46,024 bases of DNA from Weeksellaceae bacterium TAE3-ERU29 (GTDB taxonomy: Bacteria; Bacteroidota; Bacteroidia; Flavobacteriales; Weeksellaceae). Made by a program: the position numbers and the translations under genes. The first letter of the stretch is position 1. Each line of letters begins with the position of its first letter. Shown piece after piece: positions 1-8,851 of this stretch. The stretch lies in contig JAHUUM010000017.1 in NCBI GenBank assembly GCA_019218445.1, positions 1-46,024 of the forward strand. Direction: 5' to 3'. The notes beneath the pieces are model-generated. The model did no database searches and was not told where the DNA came from. It saw only the letters and a program-made list of their open reading frames with translations.

Positions 1-160
1 ACTGAACTTGTTTCAGTATCTCATCTTCTTTACTTACCACCGGGTGCGACCCTGAAATAAATTCAGGGTGACAATTAGGGCGTGTCATATTGAACTTGTT
101 TCAGTATCTCATCTCCTTTACTTACCGCCGAGTGCGACCCTGAAATAAATTCAGGGTGAT
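1..160. repeat. two tandem copies of a palindromic intergenic repeat
   Basis: Two copies of a segment of about 72 bp lie 88 bp apart (1-72 and 89-160) and differ at only a few positions. Each begins with a small imperfect palindrome (TGAACTTGTTTCAG, 15-mer core) and ends with a strong 27-nt hairpin (46-72 and 134-160), with arms ACCCTGAA and TTCAGGGT around ATAAA. Related 27-nt hairpins occur elsewhere at 8209-8235 and 35357-35383. The arrangement resembles the REP/BIME-type dispersed palindromes common in Flavobacteriia. No coding function is seen. Confidence 0.75.
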
Positions 161-217
161 AATATAGATTGCTTCACTTCATTCGTAATGACGAGTACCA
201 TTGATGTCCGACAAATC

Positions 218-341
218 CCCCCTTGAGGGGAGCAACAATGCGTATTCTGTTTTTTTCTTTTGTGCTACTTTGTGTGAAAAAATTATAAAGAAACTCAAAG
301 AATTTCACGGAAAACACCCCTCAAGTCCCCTCGAGGGGACA
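218..341. repeat. GC-rich short palindromes
   Basis: This stretch holds a CCCCCTTGAGGGG element near 219-230 and a perfect 16-bp palindrome GTCCCCTCGAGGGGAC at 325-340. Both are much richer in G and C than their surroundings. They look like a second family of short intergenic repeats. The reading frame that can be drawn through 201-395 has no recognisable protein and crosses these repeats, so I do not call a gene here. Confidence 0.5.
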
Positions 342-408
342 ATCTCACTCAGACGGTCGGACGCCAACAACGATTTTTTTCATTTTTCCATATAATTTAG
401 GTTTTTAG

Positions 409-2349
409 TTAGTTACTTTTATTAAAATCCAACTGCCAACGCAGTTTCACTGAATACGAACGCCCCGGTCTCCGTCTTCTTTTATCAAACGTCTGTCCAT
501 ATACATGGCATTTCCTCCTATGGTTAAGAATTTAAAAGGCTGATAGTACACATCTAAGTCCAAACCACGAGCATATATACCTATTCCCATAGGGGCATTT
601 TGGTAATAGCTAAAGAGGATATCGGGGTGTAAATAGATTAAATCCCTTATTTTGCGATAGAAGAAATTTGTCCCTATCATAAATGCCCCTGTTCCTGTTT
701 TGGTACTTCGATATTGAGCCTCTATATTAAAGTTCTTACTACGTTCGGGACGTATATCAAAGTTTGTTCGTATTCCTTGGGAATCTCCAAACAATTCAAA
801 CTCATCGGGCATACGTAAGGTATGCTCAAAGGAGGTTTTAAATGTCCAGTTAACATTGGGACGATAGCTAAGTCCTGCCACCCAACCATCATGTTTAGAG
901 GAATTAGTATAGATTTTAGAATCATTACCTATTTTATTTATAGTGGTATAGCCTGCCATCCTTATACGGTAGTGTTTATATGCTAATATACTTTCTAACT
1001 TTTTATCCAAAAAATGCCCTTCCCAACCGACTGCCGATACACTTTTTTGAAATATGGAAGGATAGGTATAAATATCTACAATTTCATTATAATTATCGGG
1101 GTGCTTAGAAATGGCACGTCCTCCAATAGGGTCGGTACCGATACGGTCATAAGCTGTATAGGTATGATTAACTTCTAAATTTTGGTTAGGCAATACCCCA
1201 TAGCTTAGATTTCCTCTAAAAGTTTTCAGAGTATAATCCAAACTTAAATCCATACCGTATAATTCTCCTATATCATCAATTGTTCTTATAATCCCATGCT
1301 TTCTGATATTACCAAACCTATCTAAACTAACATTTGCGGTATCTTTGGCTTTTTCCATAGCCGGCAAGGATATCGGTTTTTAGTTTGTCTTTAAAAAACT
1401 TTCCTTTATAGCTAATCACACCACTTATCGTTTTATCATTGGCATAAGCATATAAGGCTTGTGCCGCAGAATCAAATCGATAGCCAAAATAATGGTTAAT
1501 CCTTTTATAAAACCAACTATTGATAAAGGTAATTTGTAATTCTTCTGCCCATTTTTTATTCCGTATTCCCACAAAATATTCTCCCGAATACATATTTACG
1601 CCGTTATTTTTAAGACGAGCTTTTACTGTCCCATCAAAAATATCCCACCCTTTATCACCCTCTCGGCCTACATCTACATACCAATTATTATTGGATTGTA
1701 CATAAGATACATTAGCCCCCGTATATAGTCCACTTTTGGTAGGTATAAAGGTATTGAGTGTATAGTGCTGGGTATTAAACGAGCCGGTTTCTACTGATAC
1801 GTCCAATGATTTGTATTTAGGTTTGCGAGTGATAAAATTGATACCACCGCCCAAAGCATCTGCCCCCAGTCCGATAGGTAACACCCCTTTATATACTTCT
1901 ATTCGCTCGAACATACTTGCGGAAACGTGTCCCGGCTCAAACGAGTGCCCGTAGAAACTCATCGGTATGCCATCCTTAAACAATACAATACTTTTTTTAT
2001 CCAATCCGTTAATGGCAAAGTTCACAGGGTCACCAATAGAACCATCCGAACGAGCATTTACCCCCGGTACTCGTATCATTACGTCCAATAAACTCCCTGT
2101 TTTGCTGAGTATCGGCTCTAACTCCAATACTTCTACCGCCATGGGTCCCTCTTTTATCTGGCGGGCAAGGGTTTTGGCTTGTATCACCACTTCGGGTAAA
2201 ACATTTACCTTGTCAAAAATAGAAAGACTGTCTTTCTCCTTTTTAGGTGTGTCTTTTTCGATTTGGGCATACGTACCCAAACCGCAAAGCAACCCCAAAA
2301 GCAATAGGCTGTTTTTTATAAAATCCCGTATGTATGATTTTAAAAGCAT
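409..2349 (-). pseudogene. hmuR: TonB-dependent heme receptor (HmuR-like), frameshifted
   Basis: The N-terminal part (2349 down to about 1350) has a signal peptide (about 29 residues, ending TYAQ), then a plug domain (residues about 50-170; segment VEVYKGVLPIGLGADALGG-like) and the first barrel strands. The frame is broken at a run of five A (minus strand; T run at 1350-1354). Four A would restore the frame into the second part, which continues the barrel to 447. A third frame then supplies a typical receptor end, PGRSYSVKLRWQLDF, stopping at 409. Several strands expected between YMDRRL and PGRSY are missing, so there is also an internal deletion near 455-470. The gene lies downstream of an hmuY fragment, the classic hmuYR order. 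Receptor class is firm; heme as substrate is inferred from that neighbour. Confidence 0.8.
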
Positions 2350-2461
2350 TATTTTTTTAGTTTTTTGGTTTTGTTAATTCGAGAAACAGAGCAGTCCAAC
2401 ACTCTGTCCCTCTTGAATTAACCATAATCATTTAATAAAAAATATGAAACAGATATAATCT

Positions 2462-2720
2462 TTATTCTACGTCAATCGGAATATCCAACTCATTTTTCCC
2501 GTTTTCTTGTATTACATAACGGAATGTTAAGTAATATTGGTCGTAATACGCAGGTAGTGGGTTGGGTGGTGTTCCTTTATAAAGCGATTGCATTTCTAAT
2601 TTCCCAAATTTTCCGTCTGCCGTTTTAAATACAATCGAATTTTTCTTAACAATACAGAAAGGAATTAAAGGATTTCCTTTAACGGCACTATCAAATGGGT
2701 TGGCATTGTCTTTTTCACAC
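2462..2720 (-). pseudogene. hmuY: HmuY-family heme-binding lipoprotein, C-terminal fragment
   Basis: This open frame carries only the C-terminal half of a HmuY-like protein: a VFKTADGKFGKLEMQSLYKG segment followed by YYLTFRYVIQENG. These match the family's usual pattern of a lysine/tyrosine-rich strand, then a YxTFxY(V)xQxxG ending. The N-terminus, lipoprotein signal and promoter are absent; upstream sequence runs straight into the interior of a divergent AraC-type gene. HmuY proteins are surface lipoproteins that capture heme and pass it to HmuR, whose pseudogene follows at 2349. Fragment assignment is from motif memory and could be tested by profile search. Confidence 0.6.
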
Positions 2721-2734
2721 CACGGAGCCCGGCT

Positions 2735-3523
2735 GCAAAATACCATACAGGAAGGTATAATTAAAATACACTTAAACTATGGGAACAGCATTGAAATAGG
2801 TGAGAACGAGCGGACTCCTTTAGTCATGAGACCAATGACTTTTAACTTGCTCGGTATGAAAAATATATCAGGATATGTGAATTTTGGTAACCATACATTA
2901 TTCAAAACCTTTGACATTCATATCCGCCCCGAGTCATTGAATAGATTTAAGGGCAGTTCTGAACTTTTGACAATTTTTTAGAAAGATATAATAACGAAAA
3001 AGGAGCAGCACTCTATCCTAAATCATTACCCATAACCAAAGAAATGCAAAGGATAGTAAATCAAATTGTAGAATGTAGTTATACGGGCTTTTTCCGCTCT
3101 ATGTTCTTAAAGTTAAAGGTAGAAGAACTATTGATGATGCTTCTTGCTCCCTGCTTCCGAGCAATGGAAGTATCAAAAACATTTTTCAAAATATCCGATG
3201 AACAAATCAAAAAAATAGATAAAGCCCGTAAATATGTAGAGGAAAATCTTACCCGAGCAGTTACAATAAAAGAATTGTCTAAAGAAGTTGGGCTTAGTCA
3301 ACTTAAAATAAAGGATGGTTTTAAAATTTTATTTGGTAAAACCGTCTTTGAATATTCTTTGCGACACCGCATGGATTATGCAACCCAACTTTTATTGAAA
3401 GGACAATCCGTAAATGAGGTTTATCCACAAGTAGGTTATGCTAATCAAGCTAGTTTTAGCTATGCTTTTAAAAATTGTACGGGTATTACTCCAACTCGTG
3501 TTAAAAAAATGAAAGAAGGATAA
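2735..3523 (+). pseudogene. AraC/PchR-type transcriptional regulator, truncated and frameshifted
   Basis: The C-terminal part (3044-3523) is a complete AraC-type double helix-turn-helix with the PchR signature: KARKYVEENLTRAVTIKEL, GLSQLKIKDGFKILFGKTV and VGYANQASFSYAFKNCTGI. Ahead of it is the sensor domain (QEGIIKIHLNYGN... to 2981) in another frame. A one-base loss in the T-rich stretch near 2963-2978 separates the two: adding one T joins LLDNFLERYNNEKG to ITKEMQRIV. The first part of the sensor domain is missing and is replaced by the hmuY fragment. PchR-type regulators commonly sit divergent to siderophore or heme receptor operons, which fits the neighbours. Confidence 0.75.
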
Positions 3524-3527
3524 AATT

Positions 3528-3740
3528 ATGAATAGAAATATTTTACTCATTACGTTATCTGTACTTCTCTTTACCGCTTGTCAAAAAGATGATATAGGAG
3601 AAAGTGGAAATTAGTTGAGCATATAGAATAAATTGGAGTTAAATTAGCTTTTGATTTTAATGAATTTGAGAGTTATTTTATTGTTGATAATATATCTTTG
3701 GAAATTTGTAAAACTATTAGAAGTATGTGTTCCAATCTGT
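3528..3740 (+). pseudogene. remnant of a small lipoprotein (lipocalin-like?)
   Basis: A start 4 bp after the AraC-type gene opens a lipoprotein signal, LLITLSVLLFTACQKDD, with lipobox FTAC. The frame stops after 28 residues at 3614. A shift of one base opens WKLVEHIE, a run typical of the first strand of lipocalin-like lipoproteins in Bacteroidota, and a further open stretch runs to about 3740. I read this as a decayed gene, not a real micropeptide. The lipocalin link rests only on the WKLVE motif. Confidence 0.45.
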
Positions 3741-3813
3741 AAAGAAATGATTATGTTTTCCCTGATTAAACCAATCAATTAACCCTCCTTATACAACTTT
3801 TTTAATAAGAAAA

Positions 3814-3838
3814 CCGCCTCTAATTAACTTTGAGACGG
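3814..3838 (-). terminator. rho-independent terminator after the CD225-like gene
   Basis: Arms CCGCCTC and GAGACGG (one mismatch) with an 11-nt loop are followed on the minus strand by TTTTCTTATT. It lies 48 bp past the stop of the gene at 3886. Confidence 0.6.
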
Positions 3839-3885
3839 ATTCTTTAATAATTTTAATTTTTTAATTTAAAGGGTTGAGCGGTTTC

Positions 3886-4230
3886 TTATTTAGCTCTCTG
3901 ACTTTCTTCTATTGCTTTTTGATATTCTATTCTTACCTTCTCAATAAATTCCGGATTAGTTTTAACTTGATAAGCCATATAAGCCATAGATATTACTGTA
4001 ATTACTATTGCAACAATAGAAAGCTTTTTCGCATAATCACTATACTTAGTTGCTGTTATATAATCTCCCATTCTTGCCTTGCCGTTTACTTGAGCTGCAA
4101 ATACGATTGCAATAACACCAAGTACAAATCCAATCCCATAAAAAGAACAACATCCAAATATTGTTGCGACAATAGCCAATACTAAATAATTCTGATTTAC
4201 AGACTGATGTACATTTTGATTTTCTTCCAT
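3886..4230 (-). CDS. CD225/dispanin-like two-helix membrane protein
   Basis: A 114-aa protein with two hydrophobic helices (about 16-45 and 70-92). The segment between them, FAAQVNGKARMGDYITATKYSDYAKKLS, has the pattern of CD225/dispanin proteins: AAxVN, GDY, then an alanine/serine-lysine stretch before helix 2. The paired cysteines in ATIFGCCSF match the group often annotated as CCC-motif membrane protein in Bacteroidota. Its role is not established; eukaryotic relatives (IFITM) alter membrane fusion, which cannot be carried over. It is monocistronic, with a terminator downstream and the nupC operon ending just upstream. Confidence 0.65.
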   Translation of the reverse strand: MEENQNVHQSVNQNYLVLAIVATIFGCCSFYGIGFVLGVIAIVFAAQVNGKARMGDYITATKYSDYAKKLSIVAIVITVISMAYMAYQVKTNPEFIEKVRIEYQKAIEESQRAK

Positions 4231-4261
4231 AAATATAAGTTTTTTTTAGTTAATTAATTTT

Positions 4262-5698
4262 TTATCCTAATAAAATTCCTGCAATTGTGGCAGACATTAA
4301 AGAGGCTAATGTTCCCCCGATTAATGCTTTAATTCCAAACTCAGAAAGCCATTTTCTTTTTCCCGGAGCTAAAGAACCTATTCCTCCAATTTGTATCCCG
4401 ATTGAGGCAAAGTTAGCAAAACCACACAGCATATAAGTTGCCATAATAATTGATTTCATATTATGCAAGGTTAGTCCGTGTGTTGTGTCTTTTAACTCAG
4501 CTAACTGCCCGTAAGCAATAAATTCACTGGCTACAATTTTAATACCCAATAACTGTCCCATCATACTCATATCATTAGTAGGAACACCAATTAACCACAT
4601 AAGCGGTGAGAATAAATATCCTAAAATAAACTCAAGCGACAAGGAATTATAAGTAGTATTTTCTGCAATCATTGCATTTAATGAAGTTACTCCTCCTACC
4701 CAATCTAAAATTCCGTTTACCATTGCTATAAATGCTATAAAAACTAATAACATTGCAGCAACATTCACAGCTAACTTTAGACCTTCGGAAGTTCCATTAG
4801 AAAGAGCATCTAAAAAGTTAGACCCCACGCTTTCCATCTTCACATCTAAATTATTTGTTACCTTTTCGGTTTGAGGAAATAATATTTTAGCCACAACTAC
4901 TGCTCCCGGAGCTGCCATTACTGATGCTGCCAATAAATGGCGCGCAAATTCTTGTTTTGCGATAGGATCTTCTCCCCCTAAAAACTGGATATATGCTCCT
5001 AAAACACTCCCTGCAACCGTTGCCATTCCTCCTATCATTACCAATAGAATTTCAGAGCGAGTCATTCTTTCTAAATAAGCCTTAATCATTAAAGGAGCTT
5101 CGGTTTGCCCTAAAAATATATTTCCCGTGATAGATAAACTTTCCGGACCGGAAATTCCTAATAATTTCTGCATTCCGGTAGCAAAGAATTTAACAACTTT
5201 CTGTATTATACCTAAGTAGAACAAAATAGAAGTAAGTGCTGAGAAAAATATAATTACCGGTAATACTTGAAAAGCAAAGATATACCCCATATTTTCTGTA
5301 TCCATTAATCCTCCTAAAAGAAAACTAGATCCCTCTTTTGTAAAATCCAGAACCTCTATGAATAGCCCTCCTACTTTATCAAAAATCCAACTGATAAAAC
5401 TGAAGTCAAAGCGGTAATCTCCTACATCAAATCCTATGTCTTTTCCTTTTAAAATTCCTATAGCAAGTAAAATTTGTAGTCCCAAACCAATGCCCACTGT
5501 TTTCCAGTTAACAGCCCTTCTATTACTGCTAAAAGCATAAGCAATAAAAATTAAGGATACCATTCCCAGTAAGCCTCTTAATAAACCTGCCCAACCAAAG
5601 CCTTGATTAGGTATTTGTTCTACAACTTCTTGTGCATTGATTTCTCCACAAAAAAGAAAGATTATTGTGAACAGAACTAAAGTTAATTTACTTTTCAT
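4262..5698 (-). CDS. nupC: concentrative nucleoside transporter, NupC family
   Basis: A 478-aa inner-membrane protein that would import nucleosides with a cation gradient. The CNT signature is clear: GPESLSITGNIFLGQTEAP at 184-202, with the Gln-Thr-Glu substrate-binding motif at 198-200. Many helices follow, and NDMSMMGQLLGIKIVASEF is a second conserved block near the C-terminus. The N-terminus carries a signal-like hydrophobic stretch ending INAQ, which is usual for Bacteroidota members. The start overlaps the end of the upstream nuclease gene by 11 bp, so the two are co-transcribed. Confidence 0.9.
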   Translation of the reverse strand: MKSKLTLVLFTIIFLFCGEINAQEVVEQIPNQGFGWAGLLRGLLGMVSLIFIAYAFSSNRRAVNWKTVGIGLGLQILLAIGILKGKDIGFDVGDYRFDFSFISWIFDKVGGLFIEVLDFTKEGSSFLLGGLMDTENMGYIFAFQVLPVIIFFSALTSILFYLGIIQKVVKFFATGMQKLLGISGPESLSITGNIFLGQTEAPLMIKAYLERMTRSEILLVMIGGMATVAGSVLGAYIQFLGGEDPIAKQEFARHLLAASVMAAPGAVVVAKILFPQTEKVTNNLDVKMESVGSNFLDALSNGTSEGLKLAVNVAAMLLVFIAFIAMVNGILDWVGGVTSLNAMIAENTTYNSLSLEFILGYLFSPLMWLIGVPTNDMSMMGQLLGIKIVASEFIAYGQLAELKDTTHGLTLHNMKSIIMATYMLCGFANFASIGIQIGGIGSLAPGKRKWLSEFGIKALIGGTLASLMSATIAGILLG

Positions 5699-6317
5699 TT
5701 TTTCTTTTTTCTATTTCGTCTCTAAGTTTTGCTGCCAGCTCATAATCTTCGGACTCCACAGCCTTATTCATCATATCATTTAACTGATTTTCAGTGTAGT
5801 TTTTCCAAGGAGAAGTTCTTTCTAAAAAATCATCTATTTTTAATTCTTCTTTTATTTCTTCAATCACCTCATCTACTTCATCTTTATCTTCTTCGGGAAT
5901 GATTGTCATAGAAATACCTGCTTTTTCCATTACGTGTTTCATTGCATAAATCGGAGCATCAAAACGAACGGCTAACGCAATGGCATCAGAAGTACGTGCA
6001 TCAAGCTCAAATAATTGTCCATCAATACTTTCAAAAATAATATTTGAATGAAATATACCTTCTTCCAATCTATAAATAACAACAGATTTCATTTGTAAAG
6101 AAAGGCTATCTGCCAAACTTACAAACAAATCATGTGTTAAAGGCCGTGGTGGTTTTATATCTTTTTCCAAAGCCACCGCGATTGCCTGAGCCTCAAAATT
6201 TCCTATAATAATTGGTAACTTCTTATCGCCTATTTGCTCTTCCAGAATCAGTGCATACGCCCCAACTTGTGTTTGGCTGTAAGAAATCCCTCTAATAATT
6301 AATTTGATTAAATCCAT
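5688..6317 (-). CDS. bifunctional nuclease family protein with UVR motif
   Basis: A 209-aa protein. Residues about 3-130 form a DUF151/bifunctional-nuclease domain (GNFEAQAIAVALE, RPLTHDLF and ELDARTSDAIALAVRFDAPI are the conserved blocks). Family members have been reported with DNase and RNase activity. Residues about 172-206 form a UvrB/UvrC-type helix pair (LNDMMNKAVESEDYELAAKL), a protein-interaction motif. An acidic linker joins the two. The coding end overlaps the start of nupC. Domain identity is firm; the cellular role is not. Confidence 0.85.
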   Translation of the reverse strand: MDLIKLIIRGISYSQTQVGAYALILEEQIGDKKLPIIIGNFEAQAIAVALEKDIKPPRPLTHDLFVSLADSLSLQMKSVVIYRLEEGIFHSNIIFESIDGQLFELDARTSDAIALAVRFDAPIYAMKHVMEKAGISMTIIPEEDKDEVDEVIEEIKEELKIDDFLERTSPWKNYTENQLNDMMNKAVESEDYELAAKLRDEIEKRKNEK

Positions 6318-6341
6318 ACGTATCGTAAATGTATAAAAAAA

Positions 6342-6372
6342 AACTGAATCAATCTATTTTATTGACTCAGTT
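6342..6372 (-). terminator. rho-independent terminator after etfA
   Basis: Arms of 12 bp (AACTGAATCAAT and ATTGACTCAGTT, one mismatch) with a 7-nt loop are followed on the minus strand by nine T (6333-6341). It lies 22 bp after the etfA stop and separates etfBA from the nuclease-nupC operon. Confidence 0.8.
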
Positions 6373-6394
6373 ACATTATTTTTTTTAACTATTA

Positions 6395-7315
6395 TTATGA
6401 GTTTAATTTTTTAATAGCTTCCGTTAACTTCGGTACAACCTCAAAAGCATCTCCCACAATTCCGTAATTTGCAGATTTAAAGAATGGTGCTTCGGCATCG
6501 GTATTTATTACCAAAATATTTTTAGAGGCATTCAATCCCGCTAAATGTTGAATTGCTCCCGATATCCCAACTGCTACATATAATTTAGGTGCAATTACTT
6601 TCCCTGTCTGTCCTACGTGTTCGCTATGCGGACGCCAACCCATATCTGAAACCGGTTTAGAACAAGCTGTTGCCGCATTTAAAGAATCAGCTAAATCTTC
6701 TATAATTCCCCAATTTTCAGCTGCTTTTAAACCTCTCCCCGCTCCTACAACAATATCAGCTTCTTTTAAATCTTGCTTTCCGTAATTAATTTCTACGGCT
6801 TCAATTTTAACTTTTTCATCGGTTAAATCAAATTGTAGTAACTCTACTTGTCCCTCTACTTCTTTCTCCTTAGCTCCATACGAATTAGGCGAAATTGTAA
6901 GCACTTTTTGTGCGGCATCGGTTTCTACGGTCATTATTCCTTTACCCGAAAATGCTTTTCTTTCTACTTTAAATGGTGAAAAAGATTCGGGTTTTGCTGT
7001 AATATTTGTAATAAGTGCAGCATTATCAATTGCAACAAAAGGTGCAATCGTAGCTCCCTCATTGCTGTGAGAAAGTATAATTGTATCTGCATTCTGAGCC
7101 GATAAAACTTGTGCAACTAAATCTTGAGTAATGTTTCTATCAGTTTTATAATTTAAAACTTTATTTGCTCCGTATTTGAATAATTCTTCGGGATTTTCTG
7201 AATTTAAAGCTACTGCAATTACCTCATCTTCAAAAAGATTTGCGTAAGAAACTACTTCGTAAGCGTTTTTTCTGAATTTTCCTTCGTGCGTTTCTGTATA
7301 TACTAAAATTGACAT
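6395..7315 (-). CDS. etfA: electron transfer flavoprotein subunit alpha
   Basis: A 306-aa FAD-binding subunit of the cytoplasmic ETF heterodimer, which takes electrons from acyl-CoA dehydrogenases and passes them to the quinone pool. The C-terminal FAD domain is clear: VGAGRGL around 191, EHVGQTGKVIAPKLYVAVGI and SGAIQHLAGL, the diagnostic family motif. Length is typical. It follows etfB with an 18-bp gap, so the pair is an operon closed by the terminator at 6342-6372. Confidence 0.95.
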   Translation of the reverse strand: MSILVYTETHEGKFRKNAYEVVSYANLFEDEVIAVALNSENPEELFKYGANKVLNYKTDRNITQDLVAQVLSAQNADTIILSHSNEGATIAPFVAIDNAALITNITAKPESFSPFKVERKAFSGKGIMTVETDAAQKVLTISPNSYGAKEKEVEGQVELLQFDLTDEKVKIEAVEINYGKQDLKEADIVVGAGRGLKAAENWGIIEDLADSLNAATACSKPVSDMGWRPHSEHVGQTGKVIAPKLYVAVGISGAIQHLAGLNASKNILVINTDAEAPFFKSANYGIVGDAFEVVPKLTEAIKKLNS

Positions 7316-7333
7316 TTTTCTTTTTTTAAATGG

Positions 7334-8080
7334 TTAAATAACTTTTGCTTCTTCTTGCAATAATTGAATAAGCTCTTCTATATTATCCTTATCGATGATT
7401 TTTACGGCAGAACGAGGTGCTGTTTTTTCAAACTTTACAGTATTTACTTTTTGCTCTGCATTACAAGACGGAACTACTTTTAATGGTTTTGTTCTCGCTT
7501 GCATAATTCCTCGCATATTCGGGATTTTAAGCTCGTTTTCTTCCACCACTCCTCTTTGTCCTGCAACTACTGCGGGTAACTCAAACGAAAGTGTAGCTTT
7601 TCCTCCATCTATCTCAGAAACTGCCTTTCCGTTATTTCCTTCTACTTCTAATCCTACACAATTATTTACAAATGAATAATTTAATAATGCTGCAACTAAG
7701 CCCGGCACAACTCCTCCGTTATAATCGATTGATTCTTTTCCGGCTAAAATTAAATCATATTGATTCTCTTCTGCAATTTTCGCGATTTCTTTTGCCGTAG
7801 AAATTGAATCTTTTGGGTCTGTATCTATTCTTATGGCATCATTCGCCCCGATAGCCAATGCTTTTCTCATCACAGGTTCTACACTCGCATCTCCCACAGT
7901 AACAACTGTTACGGTTGCTCCTTGCTTTTCTTGAAACCAAATGGCACGAGTTAATAAATATTCGTCATGCGGATTGATTACAAACTGAATTCCTGTTTTA
8001 TCAAAGGCTTTGCCGTCCGGCGTATAATTTATTTTTGAGGTAGTGTCGGGAACACTACTTATGCAAACTAATATTTTCAT
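7334..8080 (-). CDS. etfB: electron transfer flavoprotein subunit beta
   Basis: A 248-aa AMP/FAD-contacting subunit of ETF. Conserved segments are NPHDEYLLTRAIWFQEK, VVTVGDASVEPVMRKALAIG, the recognition loop LILAGKESIDYNGGVVPGLV, and ATLSFELPAVVAGQRG. It is the first gene of the etfBA operon. A TATATTTA hexamer-like element lies within 40 bp upstream on the minus strand and may be the -7 box, but I see no convincing -33 partner. Confidence 0.95.
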   Translation of the reverse strand: MKILVCISSVPDTTSKINYTPDGKAFDKTGIQFVINPHDEYLLTRAIWFQEKQGATVTVVTVGDASVEPVMRKALAIGANDAIRIDTDPKDSISTAKEIAKIAEENQYDLILAGKESIDYNGGVVPGLVAALLNYSFVNNCVGLEVEGNNGKAVSEIDGGKATLSFELPAVVAGQRGVVEENELKIPNMRGIMQARTKPLKVVPSCNAEQKVNTVKFEKTAPRSAVKIIDKDNIEELIQLLQEEAKVI

Positions 8081-8208
8081 TTTAACTTATTTTGGTTGTA
8101 AATATAAAAATTTAATTTGTTATATGTTTTCTTATTTAAGATGAATAATGTTTAATGAGAAACGTTATTTGCTGTTTTTCAATTATATTACTTATGTGAA
8201 ACTTTTAT

Positions 8209-8235
8209 GCGACTCTGAAACAAGTTCAGAGGGAC
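8209..8235. repeat. 27-nt dispersed palindrome
   Basis: A hairpin with arms CTCTGAA and TTCAGAG flanked by GCGA and GGAC. It differs at one base from the copy at 35357-35383 and has the same frame as the hairpins at 46-72 and 134-160. It lies between etfB and the parDE pair. Confidence 0.7.
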
Positions 8236-8256
8236 AAATATTTATTTTTTTATCGA

Positions 8257-8547
8257 CTAACTTAAACGAGTATCAATATCCATTCGGCGATGTAAAATTC
8301 TGATTATCTCTATAAAATTTTCATTGATTCTATAAAAAATAAAATGTGATTTTATTGTACTCCGATAATATCCTTTTCTAATTTTATTGTAATTTTTTCC
8401 TGATTCAGGGTTTTCAGAAATATATTCAATTTCTTCCATTATCAAGTTTAAGTAATAATCAGCCTGTTTTGCCGACCAATTTCTAAAAGTATAGACCCAA
8501 ATATTTTCTAAATCTTTATAAGCCTCTCTACTGATTTTATATTCCAT
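8257..8547 (-). CDS. parE: RelE/ParE-family toxin
   Basis: A 96-aa protein of the ParE/RelE fold: YKISREAYKDLENIWVYT, then SENPESGKNY, then the C-terminal strand pair SHFIFYRINENFIEIIRILH. ParE toxins act on DNA gyrase and RelE toxins on translating mRNA; the pairing with a ParD-type antitoxin favours ParE, but the target is not shown. The start codon shares one base with the antitoxin stop (TAATG), so expression is translationally coupled. Confidence 0.85.
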   Translation of the reverse strand: MEYKISREAYKDLENIWVYTFRNWSAKQADYYLNLIMEEIEYISENPESGKNYNKIRKGYYRSTIKSHFIFYRINENFIEIIRILHRRMDIDTRLS

Positions 8548-8795
8548 TATTCAGCAGAATATTTTTGATGTAAATCTTCAAAAAAAGACTTTTTATCAAA
8601 AGTTTCTAAAAAACCAGAATTTTCTCCTTTTTCTAATTCTTTAATAAGTTGCTCTTTTTTTCGTTCTTCGTATTCAAATATTCGTAAAGCTGTACGTATT
8701 ACCTCACTTGCTGAAGAATATTTTCCGGAATTAATTTGTTCATTTATAAAATTATCAAAATAATCACCTAATAATATTGATGTATTTTTAGCCAT
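8547..8795 (-). CDS. parD: ParD-type antitoxin
   Basis: An 82-aa protein. The N-terminal 50 residues are a ribbon-helix-helix DNA-binding domain of CopG/ParD type (SILLGDYFDNFINEQINSGK followed by SASEVIRTALRIFEYEE). The C-terminal tail is charged and would wrap the toxin. It precedes parE and overlaps it by one base. ParD proteins repress their own operon; the palindrome at 8818-8834 is the natural operator. Confidence 0.85.
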   Translation of the reverse strand: MAKNTSILLGDYFDNFINEQINSGKYSSASEVIRTALRIFEYEERKKEQLIKELEKGENSGFLETFDKKSFFEDLHQKYSAE

Positions 8796-8817
8796 AACCC
8801 ATAAGTTTTATCCAAAT

Positions 8818-8834
8818 ATACCAATTATTGGTAT
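8818..8834. promoter_or_regulatory. likely parDE operator palindrome
   Basis: A perfect inverted repeat ATACCAA-TTA-TTGGTAT sits 22 bp before the parD start. Position and symmetry fit an autoregulatory site for a ribbon-helix-helix antitoxin. This is inference; no second half-site was found. Confidence 0.55.
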
Positions 8835-8851
8835 TAAGTCAAAAAATTAAA

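Noticed and set aside
201-395. Open frame of 64 codons near the left end
   Set aside because: It crosses two repeat palindromes, has no recognisable motif and no promoter; the DNA is better explained as repeats.
1327-1367. Programmed frameshift joining the two parts of the TonB-dependent receptor
   Set aside because: The A5 run is short with no slippery heptamer or stimulatory stem, and a second lesion near 455-470 makes the product defective anyway.
3528-3614. A real 28-residue lipoprotein or bacteriocin-like peptide
   Set aside because: The frame continues into lipocalin-like WKLVE after a one-base shift, and neighbouring genes are also broken, so decay is more likely.
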